NCBI GenBank assembly: GCA_024760905.1
Contig: CM045733.1
Span: 37,688,501-37,752,500, forward strand
DNA length: 64,000 nucleotides
Source: Plotosus lineatus
Lineage: Eukaryota; Chordata; Actinopteri; Siluriformes; Plotosidae
Direction: 5' to 3'
Shown: positions 34,590 through 46,365 of the stretch, one piece after another
Layout: each line of letters begins with the position of its first letter
Numbering within the stretch: the stretch's first letter is position 1
Notes under the pieces: model-generated
Database searches by the model: none
What the model was told of the DNA's origin: nothing
Seen by the model: only the letters and a program-made list of their open reading frames with translations
Position numbers and translations under genes: made by a program

Positions 34590-36261
34590 CAGGGGTTGGA
34601 AGCCTATGGCTCGTGAGCCAGACGTGGTTCTTTTGATGACTGCATCTGGCTCTCAGATAAATCAGGTGGCCTTTCTTAACAGAATAAATAATACATAATT
34701 TCGCTGTCCTTTAAATAAAAATACAGAAAAAGCCATCAATCAATAAATCTCACGCATTTTAATCTATACATCTACAGTATTTTCAATGCCACTCGTCGCT
34801 GTGGCGTGCAGCCAAGAGCCAATCCTTTCTGTAGTCCAATGTGTGGGCGGGGCCGATAGCTTGAAACTCTAATTTTATTTGATTATATGCAACAACCTGC
34901 ACGAGTTGTTTTTGGGTAAAGAGGTAAATTTCCCTCGTTTTGATCAGCTCATGTGCAAGGAGCCAAGCAGAGCTGGCAAGCAAAACACAAATGGACAGAA
35001 TGAAAAAACTTAAACCCGCAGATCAGCTGATTGCCTTGGTACCATACTTGTCAACTCTCACGCATTTCATCTCACGCAAGGTTTCTAAAATCTCACGAAT
35101 TAATACAATTATTTCCCAATTTTATTATTTTATTTTTTTAAGGATGTAATTTCCACGAGCAAATGCCATTAGCCTCTTTCTGCTTCTGGATGCAGGATCC
35201 TTTAATGTAAAATCAGATACATACGCGCACTTAAAAACTAAAGGTTGTGAAACTTGCTCAAATTATGTTTTCATTTACTAATGTACTTAAATGTGGATTT
35301 AGTTAGAATTGTTAACATTGTTAATAAGCTCCAGTTTGTAATTCTGTGTTGTTGCAATGTTGCAACACAGGATACATGCCATCTACTGTATATGAGTAGA
35401 TTTGTTAACATGGTTAATTAGTTTCAGTTTGTATAGTTGCAAGGTTGCTGCTTATGATATCTATGAGCAAAGATTATTATGAAGAATTATTTCGATAAAA
35501 CTTCAAAAAAAGAGAAATGTTACAATTAATACTTTACTTTAGCCAACCTTATTTTTGATATATGTTATTAGTTTACACTTCATAATTTCATTATTTCTTT
35601 CATTGAATATTTAATTACATTACATTATTAAATCTTAAAGACATGTGTAATTTTGTATTTTTCCCCCCATGTATGTGTTTAATCATTGCATATAAAATTA
35701 ACATGAAATGGCTTAAAAATCACCCTTAAAAACCCTTAAAACCAAAATTTTCGGGGGGGGTTCTTCGACCCCTACACCCCACCACGGCATCGCCCTGGAC
35801 CACTACTTCTCACTCTTTATTAATCTTAAGGGTTGACAGTTATGTGGGATGCACTTCCTGTCACAAACACTGCAGCATGTGAGTCGTATTGACCATGTTT
35901 GGCTCCACATGCACACGCGAGCGGTCCTTCTCACACTTGAAAAGCATCAAGACCAACTTGCGGTCACGTAATAAATGAAAGACTAAACGCCTGCATGAAG
36001 CTGAACCTCACCCCGTATCAACCAGAATACAAAGCTATCAGCAGACCATAGCGCACCAGAAGTCACACTACTAGTAAGAAGTACTTTTCTAATTAATAAA
36101 TAACTTTGTTATGACAATGTCGTTAAAAATAAATTCAGAGTCATATTATACTCTAAAATTGTTGGTCTCAGTATTAAAAAATATATTTGGCTCTCAGAAG
36201 ATTAGATTTAATTTTTTTTTTTTTTTTGCTCTCTTAGTCAAAAAGGTTCCCGATCCCTGAC
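34590..36261 (+). mobile_element. hAT element remnant with nested insertion
   Basis: The left end CAGGGGTTGGAAGCCTATGG and right end GGTTCCCGATCCCTGA are the same family as the complete copy at 48081-48982. A decayed C-terminal hAT dimerisation region (TMFGSTCTRERSFSHLKSIK then TNLRSR) is at 35900-35970. About 800 bp at 35042-35853 interrupts it; that insert starts TTGTCAACTCTCACGC and ends GGGTTGACAG, an inverted pair, so it is a second DNA element. A fragment of a further hAT end (GGAGTCACCAACATGTCGCC) precedes it at 34543. Confidence 0.7.
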
Positions 36262-36278
36262 TTAGATGAATATCATTG

Positions 36279-36614
36279 TGTTTTCCTTTCGGCTTTTTCC
36301 CTTTTTACTCGGGAGTCGCCACAGCGATTTGGCTTGATTTGGCAGAGGTTTTTACGTCGGATGCCCTTCCTGTCACAACCCTTTTAGCAAGGGACAGAAA
36401 CACGCTGACGACTTTGCAGCCTACTCTTTACGAAAGTCAGCAATGGTTCTTTTACATGCCTCTCACCATAGACAGTGAGAGACATGGCCCGCCTTTGATA
36501 ACCCAGTTAGCCACACTGGGGGCGACAGTGACAACCTTGTGGAGAGTGGGACTCGAACCCCCAACCTTTGGATCAGCGATCCAGCGCCCTATACCACTAG
36601 ACCACCACTGCCCC
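36279..36614 (-). mobile_element. SINE, head 1 + tail A
   Basis: Minus-strand copy, tail A (CCTTTCGGCTTTTTCCCTTT; GTCGCCACAGCGA) at 36279-36330, head with B box (GGACTCGAACCCCCAACC on plus) at 36547-36614. A small deletion removes the GATTCGCAC part of the tail. Confidence 0.88.
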
Positions 36615-36652
36615 TACTTAGATGAATATCATTAATTATTAATAATAACATA

Positions 36653-37273
36653 TAGTCATCCCTTGCCACTTCGCGATTTGAGCATCACGGTCTTGGTACA
36701 TCACGGTATTTTTTAATTAAAAAACATATAAATAAATAAATAAAAAATTTCAAAGTTCGCGCTGAAACTCACATGTAAGCAAGCGGAAGGCAGGGACCCA
36801 AGGCAGGCTGCGTCCATTGTTTCCAAACGACAGACTAAAGTGCCACTCCTCCCCAGTTCAAGCAGGGACCGCCCACTCAACTCAATCTTGCAAGCTGATT
36901 GGCTTAGACGCGTGACGTTGTTGCCTTGCACATTCCCGTGGGATTTTTTGTGATTTTGTGATCTTACTGTATCATGTTTGTGAACGTCCTGCATCGCGGA
37001 GAAGCGCTACAGTATTATCAGAGGTGAATACAGTACTTAAAGTATTTATATATAAATTCTATTTAAATATTAATACACTACAGTATTTACATATGCATAT
37101 AACTAACGTTTAATATACACTTCTTGATATTGTATAGACGTGAAAACATATAGAAAAAGAGACAACATGGTAGAAATGGGAGGGGGGGGGGGGGGTGGTT
37201 CCTACTTCGCGGTTTTTCGAATATCGCGGCCAGGTCTGGTCTACATTAATCCGCAATATTCAAGGGATGACTG
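36653..37273. mobile_element. TA-flanked MITE, TIR AGTCATCCCTT
   Basis: The left end TAGTCATCCCTTGCCACTTC and right end CCGCAATATTCAAGGGATGA then CTG are mirrored, with TA at 36651-36652 and 37274-37275. 621 bp with a G-run near 37180. The ends resemble pogo/Tigger termini and the CAGGGATCCC family (shared CTACTTCGCG). Confidence 0.75.
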
Positions 37274-37511
37274 TATAACTAAAGGTAAATTGAGCAAATT
37301 TATGTCACGTCACAAGTGTGTATCAACCTGGTAGCCCTTTGCATTAAATGGTATCCACCTGGTATCCAAGGTGGGTTACATTATTTATGGGTGGGGGTCA
37401 TAAAACCATAAAACTAAAACCCTTTGATTTGGACTAATAGTAAACGGCTATAGGACTGAGCCAATCTCTGTCTGAGCCACTGTTAGGAACCGATAACAAC
37501 TGATGTACAGT

Positions 37512-38200
37512 AATAAAGGGCCTTGGTGTGATTACCAACACTGGTCTTTAATTTAAAGCTCATGCAAACAATATTACCAAAATAACCCCCTTTCATCTCA
37601 GGAATATTTCTAAAATAAGAAAAATTATTTCACTGCAGGGCAGTGGTGGCCCCATACTAAGGTGCTGGATTACCGATTCCAAGGTTGGGGGTTCAATCCC
37701 CATTGTCAACAGTTGTCATTGTTGTCCCCAGTGCAGCTAACTGGATTATCAAAGGGCGGCCACGTTTTTCAATGTCTATGCTGACTTTCATCGAGAGCAG
37801 GCTTCATAGCTGTCAGCGTGTTTGTGCCCTGCGATGGCAGAAGACGGCAAGCTGTTCGGGGTGTACTCTGCCCTCGGCCAGAGTTGGCCAAGATGGGCAC
37901 CAGCCTCCCTGCTACCCTAATTAAGATTAATCGATTCAGAAAAAGAATGAATGATGTCACTGCATAATATGGCAAAACTTCATGCTTTTGTTACTTCAAG
38001 ATTAGACTACTGTAATATATTACTGTTTGGATGTTCAAATTGGTGTATCAACAAATTCCAGTTAGTCCAGAATGCAGTAGTAAACGTCCTTACTAGAACC
38101 ACAAGATATGAGCATGTAACCCCTATCTTATACTCACTGCACTGCCTCCCAATTAAATATCACAGAATAAAAAACATTATTAACAACCAATGAACATTTG
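37512..38200 (+). pseudogene. L2-type LINE RT C-terminus, split by a SINE
   Basis: The first part (37512-37629) reads GLGVITNTGL, stop, FKAHANNITKITPFHLRNIS then KIRKI. After the SINE the frame resumes at 37965: LHAFVTSRLDYCNILLFGCS, KFQLVQNAVVNVLTR and LYSLHCLPIKYHRIKNI. These are standard L2/Rex1-type C-terminal RT motifs (SRLDYCN, QNAAARVLTR, LHWLPV). Dead by stops. Confidence 0.85.
37638..37956 (+). mobile_element. SINE, head 1 + tail C, with target duplication
   Basis: Head 1 (GGGCAGTGGTGGCC; B box GGTTCAATCC) followed by tail C (CTGCGATGGCAGAAGACGGC; GATGGGCACCAGCCTCCCTG). It is flanked by TCACTGCA at 37630-37637 and 37957-37964. It interrupts an L2-type LINE ORF, which dates it as younger than that LINE. 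Confidence 0.85.
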
Positions 38201-38762
38201 AATCATTCTCTTGGCGTTTATGATCCATTACACCCAATTTGATCAAAAGATACAGTTTCAGTATTTAAAACTAGGCTGAAAACGTTTAGCTAAACAATTT
38301 GTTATAGCCTTGAATTGCAGAACTGAGAATTCTCAGGCATAGAGAGTTCTAGTAAACTGGAATGATTGGATACTATCAATCCCCAACTCTTACATTAGGT
38401 CCCGGCAACGCTAGGTCCACGGGTACCAGCAATGCGGGAATAGCCTCAATAGACGTAACAAACGTCAAAAATAATGCTGGATATTCCATAACTAAGCTCT
38501 ATTATGTGAAATATTTTATTACTATAAGAAAATACATTTTAAATGGATTCTACAAACATGGAAATGTTCTTAATATTTGTTGCATGAAATAAAGAAAAAA
38601 AATGAAATAATAATGCATAATCTTACCACCATTGTTTTAATGGGTGGTGGTGTTTCGCTGAACATACAAGTCATCCTAAATCCTCACAGTCTGTGAGGAC
38701 GCATGTGAATGTATTATATTCTGAAACAAATATTTAAATTCCAAGCTTTCCTGTTGTATGAG

Positions 38763-38838
38763 ATTTCCTTTTGGCTTTCTCCCTTTATCAGGGGTTGCCA
38801 CAGCGAATGATTCGCACATTTGATTTGGCAGAGGTTAT
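38763..38838 (-). mobile_element. SINE/LINE tail A fragment
   Basis: TTCCTTTTGGCTTTCTCCCT and GCCACAGCGAATGATTCGCA in plus orientation equal the 3' tail shared by the head-1 SINE and the RTE-like LINE; no head is present. Confidence 0.65.
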
Positions 38839-38839
38839 A

Positions 38840-39490
38840 CAGTTTGTATTTTAGTTGTATTCTATTCTTGTATTTATTTTTTGTGTGTGTGTGAAATGTC
38901 AAAAATCGCAAATGAATCGTCTTAATTTCAATCGAATATCACGACAACAACCGATACATAAACTCTAATAAGATGATGTATACATATGAAGCTAAAAGGT
39001 TGTGGTTTCACATGAAGTTACACAACTAGTCGACTAAAAGAAGCTCCCAGCGTGCCAGCCAATCACGCATTAGGTGTCATTTGTTTGTTCGGTTCGAGCC
39101 GAAGAACCAATATGGCGCCCTCGTGGAATGCTGGTATCATAACATGGCCATAAGGTAAACACTTGTGTTTGTATTCAACATGGTCACTCAATGAACGTGC
39201 CATAAATGGAAGCACACAGTCCTCAAAAATCAGTAATATAAATTGATAACATAAATGCATGCATATATAACGATGCTAATTTGGTTTAGCATATATCTTT
39301 ATAAGTTCTGAATTACAGTATTTTTGAACAGTTACTGGGTAATTAGCATGCTGAACAACAGAATAAAGTTTGAAATATTTACTGGAAATATGAACCAGAA
39401 GTAGAGATCAGCTGTTTCATTCACAAACTATTTCAACAAGTGAAAGAAAACTTAAGAATAATAAAATAAATTCGTCAGATATTATGAATG
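38840..39490. other. snd1 intron, apparently single-copy
   Basis: No exon, repeat end or coding signal recognised. Confidence 0.45.
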
Positions 39491-39492
<2 letters not shown>

Positions 39493-39553
<61 letters not shown>

Positions 39554-39563
39554 ACACACACAC
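39493..39563. repeat. (TA)n-(CA)n microsatellite
   Basis: About 60 bp TA then CACA, directly at the left terminus of Tc1 copy D. Confidence 0.97.
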
Positions 39564-39565
39564 TA

Positions 39566-41097
39566 GCCCTTCTCAAAAAATTTGCATATTGTGATAAAGT
39601 TCATTATTTTCTGTAATGTACTGATAAAAAATAAACTTTCATATATTTTAGATTCATTGCACACCAACTGAAATATTTCAGGTCTTTTATTGTTTTAATA
39701 CTCATGATTTTGGCATACAGCTCATGAAAACCCAAAATCCCTATCTCAAAAAATTAGCATATCATGAAAAGGTACTCTAAACGAGCTATTAACCTAATCA
39801 TCTGAATCAACCAATTAACTCTAAACACCTGCAAAAGATTCCTGAGGAATTAAAAACTCCCAGCCTGGTTCATTACTCAAAACTGCAATCATGGGTCAGA
39901 CTGCCGACCTGACTGCTGTCCAGAAGGCCATCATTGACACCCTCAAGCAAGAGGGTAAGACACAAAGAAATCTCTGAGTGAATAGGCTGTTCCCAGAGTG
40001 CTGTATCAAGCCACCTCAGTGGGACGTCTGTGGGTAGGAAAAAGTGTGGCAGAAAATACTGTACAACCAGAAGAGGTGACCGGACCCTGAGGAAGATTGT
40101 GGAGAAGGGTCGATTCCAGACCTTGGGGGATCTGTGGAAGCAGTGGACTGGGCTACAGGTGCCACATTCCCCAGGTCAAGCCACTTTTGTACCAGAAACA
40201 GTGGCAGAAGCGCCTGACGTGGGCTACAGAGAAGCAGCACTGGACTGTTGCTCAGTGGTCCAAAGTACTTTTTTCGGATGAAAACAAATTTTGCATGTCA
40301 TTCGGAAATCAAGGTGCCAGAGTCTGGAGGAAGACTGGGGAGAAGGAAATACCAAAATGCTGAAGTCCAGTGTCAAGTACCCACAGTCAGTGATAGTCTG
40401 GGGTGCCATGTCAGCTGCTGGTGTTGGTCCACTGTGTTTTATCAAGGGCAGGGTCAATGCAGCTAGCTATCAGGAGATTTTGGAGCACGTCATGCTTTCA
40501 TCTGCTGAAAAGCTTTATGGAGATGAAGATTTCATTTTCAGCACGACCTGGCACCTGCTCACAGTGCCAAAACCACAGGTAAATGGTTTACTGACCATGG
40601 TATTACTGTGCTCAATTGGCCTGCCAACTCTCCTGACCTGAACCGCATAGAGAATCTGTGGGATATTGTGAAGAGAAAGTTGAGAGACACCAGACCCAAC
40701 ACTGTGGATGAGCTTAAGGCCGCTATCGAAGCATCCTGGGCCTCCATAACACCTCAGCAGTGCCACAGGCTGATTGCCTCCATGCCACGCCACATTGAAG
40801 CAGTCATTTCTGCAAAAGGATTCCCGACCAAGTATTGAGTGCATAACTGAACATAATTATTTGAAGGTTGACTTTCTTTGTATTAAAAACACTTTTTTCA
40901 TTGGTCAGATGAAATATGCTAATTTTTTGAGATAGGAATTTTGGATTTTCATGAGCTGTATGCCAAAATCATCAGTATTAAAACAATAAAAGACCTGAAA
41001 TATTTCCGTTGGTGTGCAATTAATATAAAATATATGAAAGTTTAATTTTTATCAGTACATTACAGAAAATAATGAACTCTAATTTTTTTAGAAGGAC
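39566..41097 (+). mobile_element. Tc1-like transposon, full ends (copy D)
   Basis: 1532 bp with long TIRs (left GCCCTTCTCAAAAAATTTGC; right mirrored, damaged near the end) and TA at 39564-39565 and 41098-41099. Same subfamily as copies B and C. Confidence 0.92.
39891..40838 (+). pseudogene. Tc1 transposase, multiply frameshifted (copy D)
   Basis: Start MGQTADLTAVQKAIIDTLKQ, then a 2-nt loss in the HTH (KTQRNL, stop), the shared ~53-bp deletion near 40152, a 1-nt loss near 40362 and another near 40540. Catalytic pieces remain: LFSDENKF, a FSTTWHL frame where FQHDLAPAHS is expected, and DLNRIENLWD (Pro of NPIENLW changed to Arg). Confidence 0.9.
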
Positions 41098-41102
41098 TAG
41101 TA

Positions 41103-41103
41103 T

Positions 41104-41130
<27 letters not shown>
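41103..41130. repeat. (TA)n microsatellite
   Basis: Short TA tract adjoining the right end of Tc1 copy D; (CA)n with CG interruptions follows at 41250-41295. Confidence 0.95.
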
Positions 41131-41135
<5 letters not shown>

Positions 41136-41621
41136 AATTAAAAGACCCTGTGGCTATAAAGTTAAATGTGTAGACTAGATCTATATGCAGTCATGCATGA
41201 CCATTCCTTACAAATATCAGAATAAATATTCAAATTGAAATCCAACAACACACACACACACGCGCGCACACACACACACATGCACGCGCACACACAAAAA
41301 CGGCTAATATTAATATCTGCCGTTCTGTAAGTATTTAATTTTATTACTACATTTAATTTGTATTAAATTTAATAACTGACCCTTATTTAAAGCTACTAGA
41401 GAGGTTTTATGTGATAGTTAATTTATATTAAATAATTTATTCAACATAATAAGCACCCTGCTACAGTAAGGGCCCTCCCCCATGTTTTGATCTTACGTCT
41501 AATAACCGCCCATGTGTACTGGAAGCAAAATCGTAGGTCAAACTTATCAATTTTATTAAATCAGTCTCTGTAAAAGTGAGTTTACAGTGTTTTGAGACCC
41601 CTTGCCACTGGGGAATGTCTA

Positions 41622-43015
41622 ATGCAGCCATGAGGTGGGGGGGGCGCACTAACCAGTGTCTCTCCCCCTTATGCCGGTCCCAAGCCCGGCTAAATGCACA
41701 GGGTTGCGACAGGAAGGGCATCCGGCATAAAACTTCTCCTCCATTCCTCTGGCATCTGCTCACTTTCTAAGACCTTGTTGAATAGACCATTTGCATTTTT
41801 AATGTGGCAGAAGTGTGCTTGTGCCCATTTATGAGCCATACAATGAAGTTATGGGAAAGAATAGTGGAAGCTAGACTAAGGGCAGAGATCAGCATTTGTG
41901 AACAACAGTTTGGTTTCATGCCAAGAAAGAGCACCACAGATGCAGTGTTTGCTTTGAGGATGTTAATAGAGAAGTACAGAGAAGGTCAGAGGGAGCTGCA
42001 TTGTGCCTTTGTGGATCTGGAGAAAGCATTATGACAGGTCATATGACAGGGTGCCGAGAGAAGAACTGTGGTATTGTATGAGGAAGTCTGGAGTTGCAGA
42101 GAAGTATGTTAGCGTGGTGCAGGGCATGTATGAGAGATGTAAGACAGTGGTGAGGTGTGCTGTCGGTGTGACAGAAGAGTTCAAGGTGGAGGTGGGACTG
42201 CATCAAGGGTCAGCTCTGAGCCCCTTCTTGTTTGCTACGGTGATGGACAGGCTGACAGACGAGGTTAGACAAGAATCTCCATGGACTATGATGTTTGCAG
42301 ATGACATCGTGATCGGGAATGAAGGTTAGCCTCAGTAAGACAGAATACATGTGTGTGAACAACAAGGACCCAAGAGGAATGGTGAGGTTACAGGGGGCGG
42401 AGATAAAGAAGGTGGAGGATTTTAAGTACTTAGGCTCAACAATCCAGAGCAATGGAGAGTGTGGAAAAGAGGTGAAGAAGCGCGTGCAGGCAGGTTGGAA
42501 TGGATGGAGAAAAGTGTCCGGTGTGATGTGTGATAGGAGAGTATCGGCAAGAATGAAAGGAAAAGTGTACAAGACGGTGTTGAGGCCAGCGATGTTGTAT
42601 GGTTTAGAGACAGTGGCCCTGGGGAAAAGACAGGAGTCAGAGTTGGAGGTAGCAGAGATGAAAATGTTGAGGTTCTCTTTGGGAGTAACGAGGATGGATA
42701 GGATCAGAAACGAGTACATCAGAGGGACAGCACATGTTAGATGTTTTGGAGACAAAGTCAGAGAGGCTAGATTGAGATGGTTTGGACATGTACAGAGGAG
42801 TTATAGTAAGTATATTGGTAGTAGGATGCTGAGGTTGGAACTACCAAGCAGAAGGTCCAAAGGAAGACCAAAGAGAAGATTTATGGATGTGGTGAAGGCG
42901 GACATGAAGGTCGTTGGCGTAAGAGTAGAAGATGCAGAGGATAGGGAGAGATGGAGGCAGATCGTTTGCTGTGGCGACCCCTGAAGGGAACAGCCGAAAG
43001 AAAAAGAAGAAGAAG
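41622..43015 (+). mobile_element. RTE-like LINE, internally rearranged, with 15-bp TSD (copy 4)
   Basis: Flanked by ACTGGGGAATGTCTA at 41607-41621 and 43016-43030. The 5' terminus (ATGCAGCCATGAGG; CGGTCCCAAGCCCGGC) is present, followed by an inverted RT fragment (41735-41782) and then RT to the 3' end. The catalytic box is intact (MMFADDIVI). It ends GGCGACCCCTGAAGGGAA then an AAAAAGAAG tail. Confidence 0.92.
41804..42984 (+). pseudogene. LINE reverse transcriptase C-terminal half (copy 4)
   Basis: Pieces: SHTMKLWERIVEARLRAEIS, QQFGFMPRKSTTDAVFALRM, YDRVPREELWYCMRKSGVAE, LHQGSALSPFLFATVMDRLT, then MMFADDIVI and a long open C-terminal frame 42319-42984 (VEDFKYLGSTIQSNGECGKE; LRWFGHVQRS; GRPKRRFMDV; ending CGDP). 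A small deletion after FADDIVI removes the SESREQ...RRG segment. No endonuclease, so it is not autonomous. Confidence 0.85.
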
Positions 43016-43054
43016 ACTGGGGAATGTCTATAATGTTCATCAGTAACAAAACAT

Positions 43055-43477
43055 TTGATTGTTCCGCCGTGCTTTAAGAAAGAGGAAAATATTTCGCTGT
43101 TTTCTCTTGGTAAATTTCCAACCACCGACGAACCATTAGAAACTGCTACAGCAAAACTATGGGATGCTCTGAATGAATGGAGTGATGAGCCAGATATGGA
43201 CCTATCAAGTGATGAGTATTTTTACCATATTCTCCTGCTCACTAACTTCATGAATTTAAGCACGTTCCTGGACATGTGCTTTTGTTTATGTTCGTGTTGT
43301 TGGTTCAACGTGCCATGTGCTAAATTTGACATTCGTGTTGACTGGCTTGATTTTACTTCCGGGAAAACGTTTAAAGGAACAGCACCGGGAGGGGAAAGGG
43401 GTCTTCTTTTAAATTTATGCCGTTTTCTGTTTATTTTCAGCTTTCATTTAAGTAGTTTGGTTGATATCACAAAATGA
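43055..43477 (+). other. open frame of 140 codons, unrecognised
   Basis: An ATG-started frame just after the LINE target duplication. The N-terminal half is acidic and coding-like (LETATAKLWDALNEWSDEPD then MDLSSDE); the second half is Cys- and Phe-rich and looks random. It may be the first exon of a DNA transposon that the LINE entered, or chance. Confidence 0.25.
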
Positions 43478-43644
43478 ATAATACAAATACCAGTAAAACT
43501 CTTACTGTTCTGTTATTATTCATGTTTTCCACCTTGATGAAAATAAGCACTTCCCGTTCCACTCCACAAGTAACATTTTCATGAGCGCCCACCTACTCCA
43601 ATTTTTAAAAGGCTCTGGGCGCTTATCACGTGAAATACTATATA

Positions 43645-43822
43645 CAGGGATCCTTCGCTACTTCACGCTTCAATTCATTGTTTTTTAATTTTTTTATATA
43701 TAAATAAATATTCATTGAATTAAAAAATAAGGAAATTAAGGAAGAATAAGGGAAAAAGTTAAGGAAAATGCCACGAAAACAAGGCCAATTATGCAAAAAA
43801 AAAAAAAAAAAAAAAAAAAATT
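43645..43822. mobile_element. CAGGGATCCC-family MITE, left end only
   Basis: CAGGGATCCTTCGCTACTTC preceded by TA, then the family interior (AAAATAAGGAAATTAAGGAA; ACAAGGCCAATTATGC) and a poly-A run. The right end is missing. Confidence 0.7.
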
Positions 43823-43989
43823 GTTGCGGACAAAGGAAGACATCAAAGCATCAAGGCAGATTGTTAATTTAAGATTGATAATGTACAGCAAAACAAATAA
43901 ACAAGGGAGGGAACTGGAGTCAACGTTTGTGACCAAACTGTAAGATACTGCCTATAGGAAATGGGATTTACACACAGAAAAGCAAAATG

Positions 43990-44465
43990 AAAGCCATCAT
44001 TAACACCTAAAGAGAAAAAAAAAACAAGGTTACAATGAGCAAAGGAAAAGCAATCTTGGACTGTGGATGACTAGATGAAAGTCATATTCAGTGATGAATC
44101 ATGAAACAGCTCTCCAAGGTCTGATCACTTCTCTTTAACAGCAAACTAACGAGCAGGTCTAAGCTGATGCAGGGGTTAGCTTTGTGAACGGAAATTTACA
44201 GTGTGATTCCAGAATTTTTTCCTCAAAATTGAGTGATTTCATAATTTATTCCCTCTGCTTGGTCTAAAAAAGTAACTGTTACTGACTACCACATTTTTTT
44301 CTTGATTTCTTTTAGTCAGTCTTTAAAGCCAGAAAGTTGCCATTTGAAATGACTTTAGTTTTGGGTCATGTCTGTGATCTGCTTTTTTCCTGCAAAATTA
44401 AGCAGCTGAACGAACATCTTCCGAGATTGGTGATTCCATAATTTTTGCAAGAGGTTGTACAACCA
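43990..44465 (+). mobile_element. degraded Tc1-like fragment
   Basis: CTTGGACTGTGGATGACTAG then AAAGTCATATTCAGTGATGA resembles the VIFSDES region of a third Tc1 type. GGTGATTCCATAATTTTTGC then AAGAGGTTGTA at the end resembles its terminal repeat, and it occurs twice in decayed form (about 44190 and 44430). Confidence 0.45.
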
Positions 44466-44469
44466 TAAA

Positions 44470-45935
44470 TTCCACAATTTTACATTTTATGCATGCAAAA
44501 CAGCACGATTTGTCTACTTCTGAGATCGTAGTGATCCTGATCATTCTGGTCTCCGAACCTTGCAATCTATCCTGATGTACTAACTGCTGATTGACGTTCC
44601 TGCTTCTGCTGATGATCGGAGACCCTCGCTCCTGGTGATGTTCCATATGAACCTGAATATATACTCAGAAACTGTGAAATGAGTTTTCAGTGCTGATGAT
44701 CAACTCTTTTATGAAATTGATTCATGACGAATTATAATTACAGTAATAAGTTAACCAACTTGACTTCATGTTAAACTATAGTGAACTTTCTGGTTTATGA
44801 CTTGTATTTTAATCTGTTTTTACCCAAATGAGAATGGAGTTTTTCTCCTTTTGAGTTTCCTCTCAAGGTTTCTTTCTTGTGTTGACAGAGGGATCTTTTT
44901 CCCTTCACCACATGCTTGCTCATTAGAGAGATCATAATTTTCAGGTGCTTCATACATTTGTTTTACAATATGAAGCTGAATGAGGAACAAACTTGCAGCC
45001 CACAATAGGCAGCAAAAATTTGACCTAATAAATCCCTCCTCTATCAAAAACAAACCAGCAAAGGCAAGCAAAGCTTGGTTATCTGGGCTTAAGAGAAAAC
45101 ACTCTAATTAATATGAGTTTTTTAAACAGCATCACCTTTATCAACATTATACCTGCCAAGTGAGTGTCGCTTTAGCTCAGTGAGGGTTACTTCAGGTGAG
45201 TGAGTGTCATTTGTTGTGCGGAAGAGAATGATCGGCAAATTAGCTCAGGAAGGGAGCTTTAATTAAGTAAGTGCGTGTTGCTTTACCTTGTTAATAAAGT
45301 ACAAATGTAATTTATCTTATAAACTATATTGTGCTTGTGAATTTAAGGTGTATAGTGATGATGTACCAACCTCATTTTAAATTAAGTCTACAGTAATAAA
45401 GTAATATTTTAAATACATCAGATTGTGGAAAGTTCATGTTGATGTTTTAACACTAAACCTGTTAGCTACGGTTTTATCTCACCTGTCCACATCCGAAGGT
45501 ATAAGACAGCCTTCTGTCTATTCAACGTCTCAGAAGAAACCACCGTAATGTAAATTAAAAGTAGAAATACTAACTCCGAGAGATCAATATGTAAACATCA
45601 AGTTGATATCAAACTTAGTTTGCAGGTAGCAGTGATGTGAGATTTGTGTTAGCTTTCTGCCTCATAGCTTTTTACATTCAAGCCACAAAGTTTTGGTTCC
45701 ATCTGACGCATTGATAACTCTGGAAGTGCCACAAAGATAATGTGTCAAACGATTGTTCCTGACAATTAAGTGTCTATTTCCAACTACATTTATTGCAAAA
45801 CTTAACATACTTGAAACTTTTCCACAACTTTATTCCTGACCCGTTTGATGTGTTCCTTAGGCTTAATGATGCAGTTTGTTCACCAAATGTTCTCTATTAA
45901 ACTTCTTAGACCTAAACTGTATTTATAATGAGAAT
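44470..45935. other. snd1 intron, mostly unassigned
   Basis: 44820-44900 (GAGTTTTTCTCCTTTTGAGT; CCTCTCAAGGTTTCTTTCTT) resembles a common fish LINE 3' region. The rest shows no recognised feature. Confidence 0.35.
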
Positions 45936-45943
45936 AGACTACA

Positions 45944-46365
45944 AACAGGCAGTGGTGACCTAGTGGTATAGGTGCTGGATCACTGATCCTAAGGTTGGGG
46001 GTTCCAGCCCCTCCAGCCCCCCAACCCCACCCCCCACACACAGGTGGTCACCCCCCAGGTTGTCTCTCACACACACACACGCGCGCGCGCGCACTCGCAC
46101 ACGCGCACCCCCTCCCAGTACAGCTAACTGGGTTATCAAAGGCCGGCCATGTCTCTCACTGTCTATGGTGTGAGGCATGTAAAATAACAATTGCTGACTT
46201 TAAACAAGAGTCGGCTGCAAAGCCATCAGCGTGTTTCTACCCTGCAATGGCCTGGTAAGCTGTCCAGGGTGTACTCTTCCCTTGTCCAAAGTCAGCTGGG
46301 ATGGGCGCCAGTCTCCCTGCGACGCTCATTAGGATTAAGCAGTTACAGAAAATGAACTGAACTGA
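45944..46365 (+). mobile_element. SINE, head 1 + tail C, with target duplication
   Basis: Head 1 with an internal CCCC/CACA/CGCG expansion (46010-46105), body (GGGTTATCAAAGGCCGGCCA), then tail C (CCTGCAATGGCCTGGTAAGC; GATGGGCGCCAGTCTCCCTG; GATTAAGCAGTTACAGAAAA). Flanking AGACTACA at 45936-45943 and 46366-46373 is the target duplication. Confidence 0.88.

Noticed and set aside
34783..34983. 66-codon frame MLASSAWLLAHELIKTREIY..., also seen at 48566-48793
   Set aside because: It recurs because both loci are copies of the same hAT family. It lies antisense to the transposase direction and has no domain.
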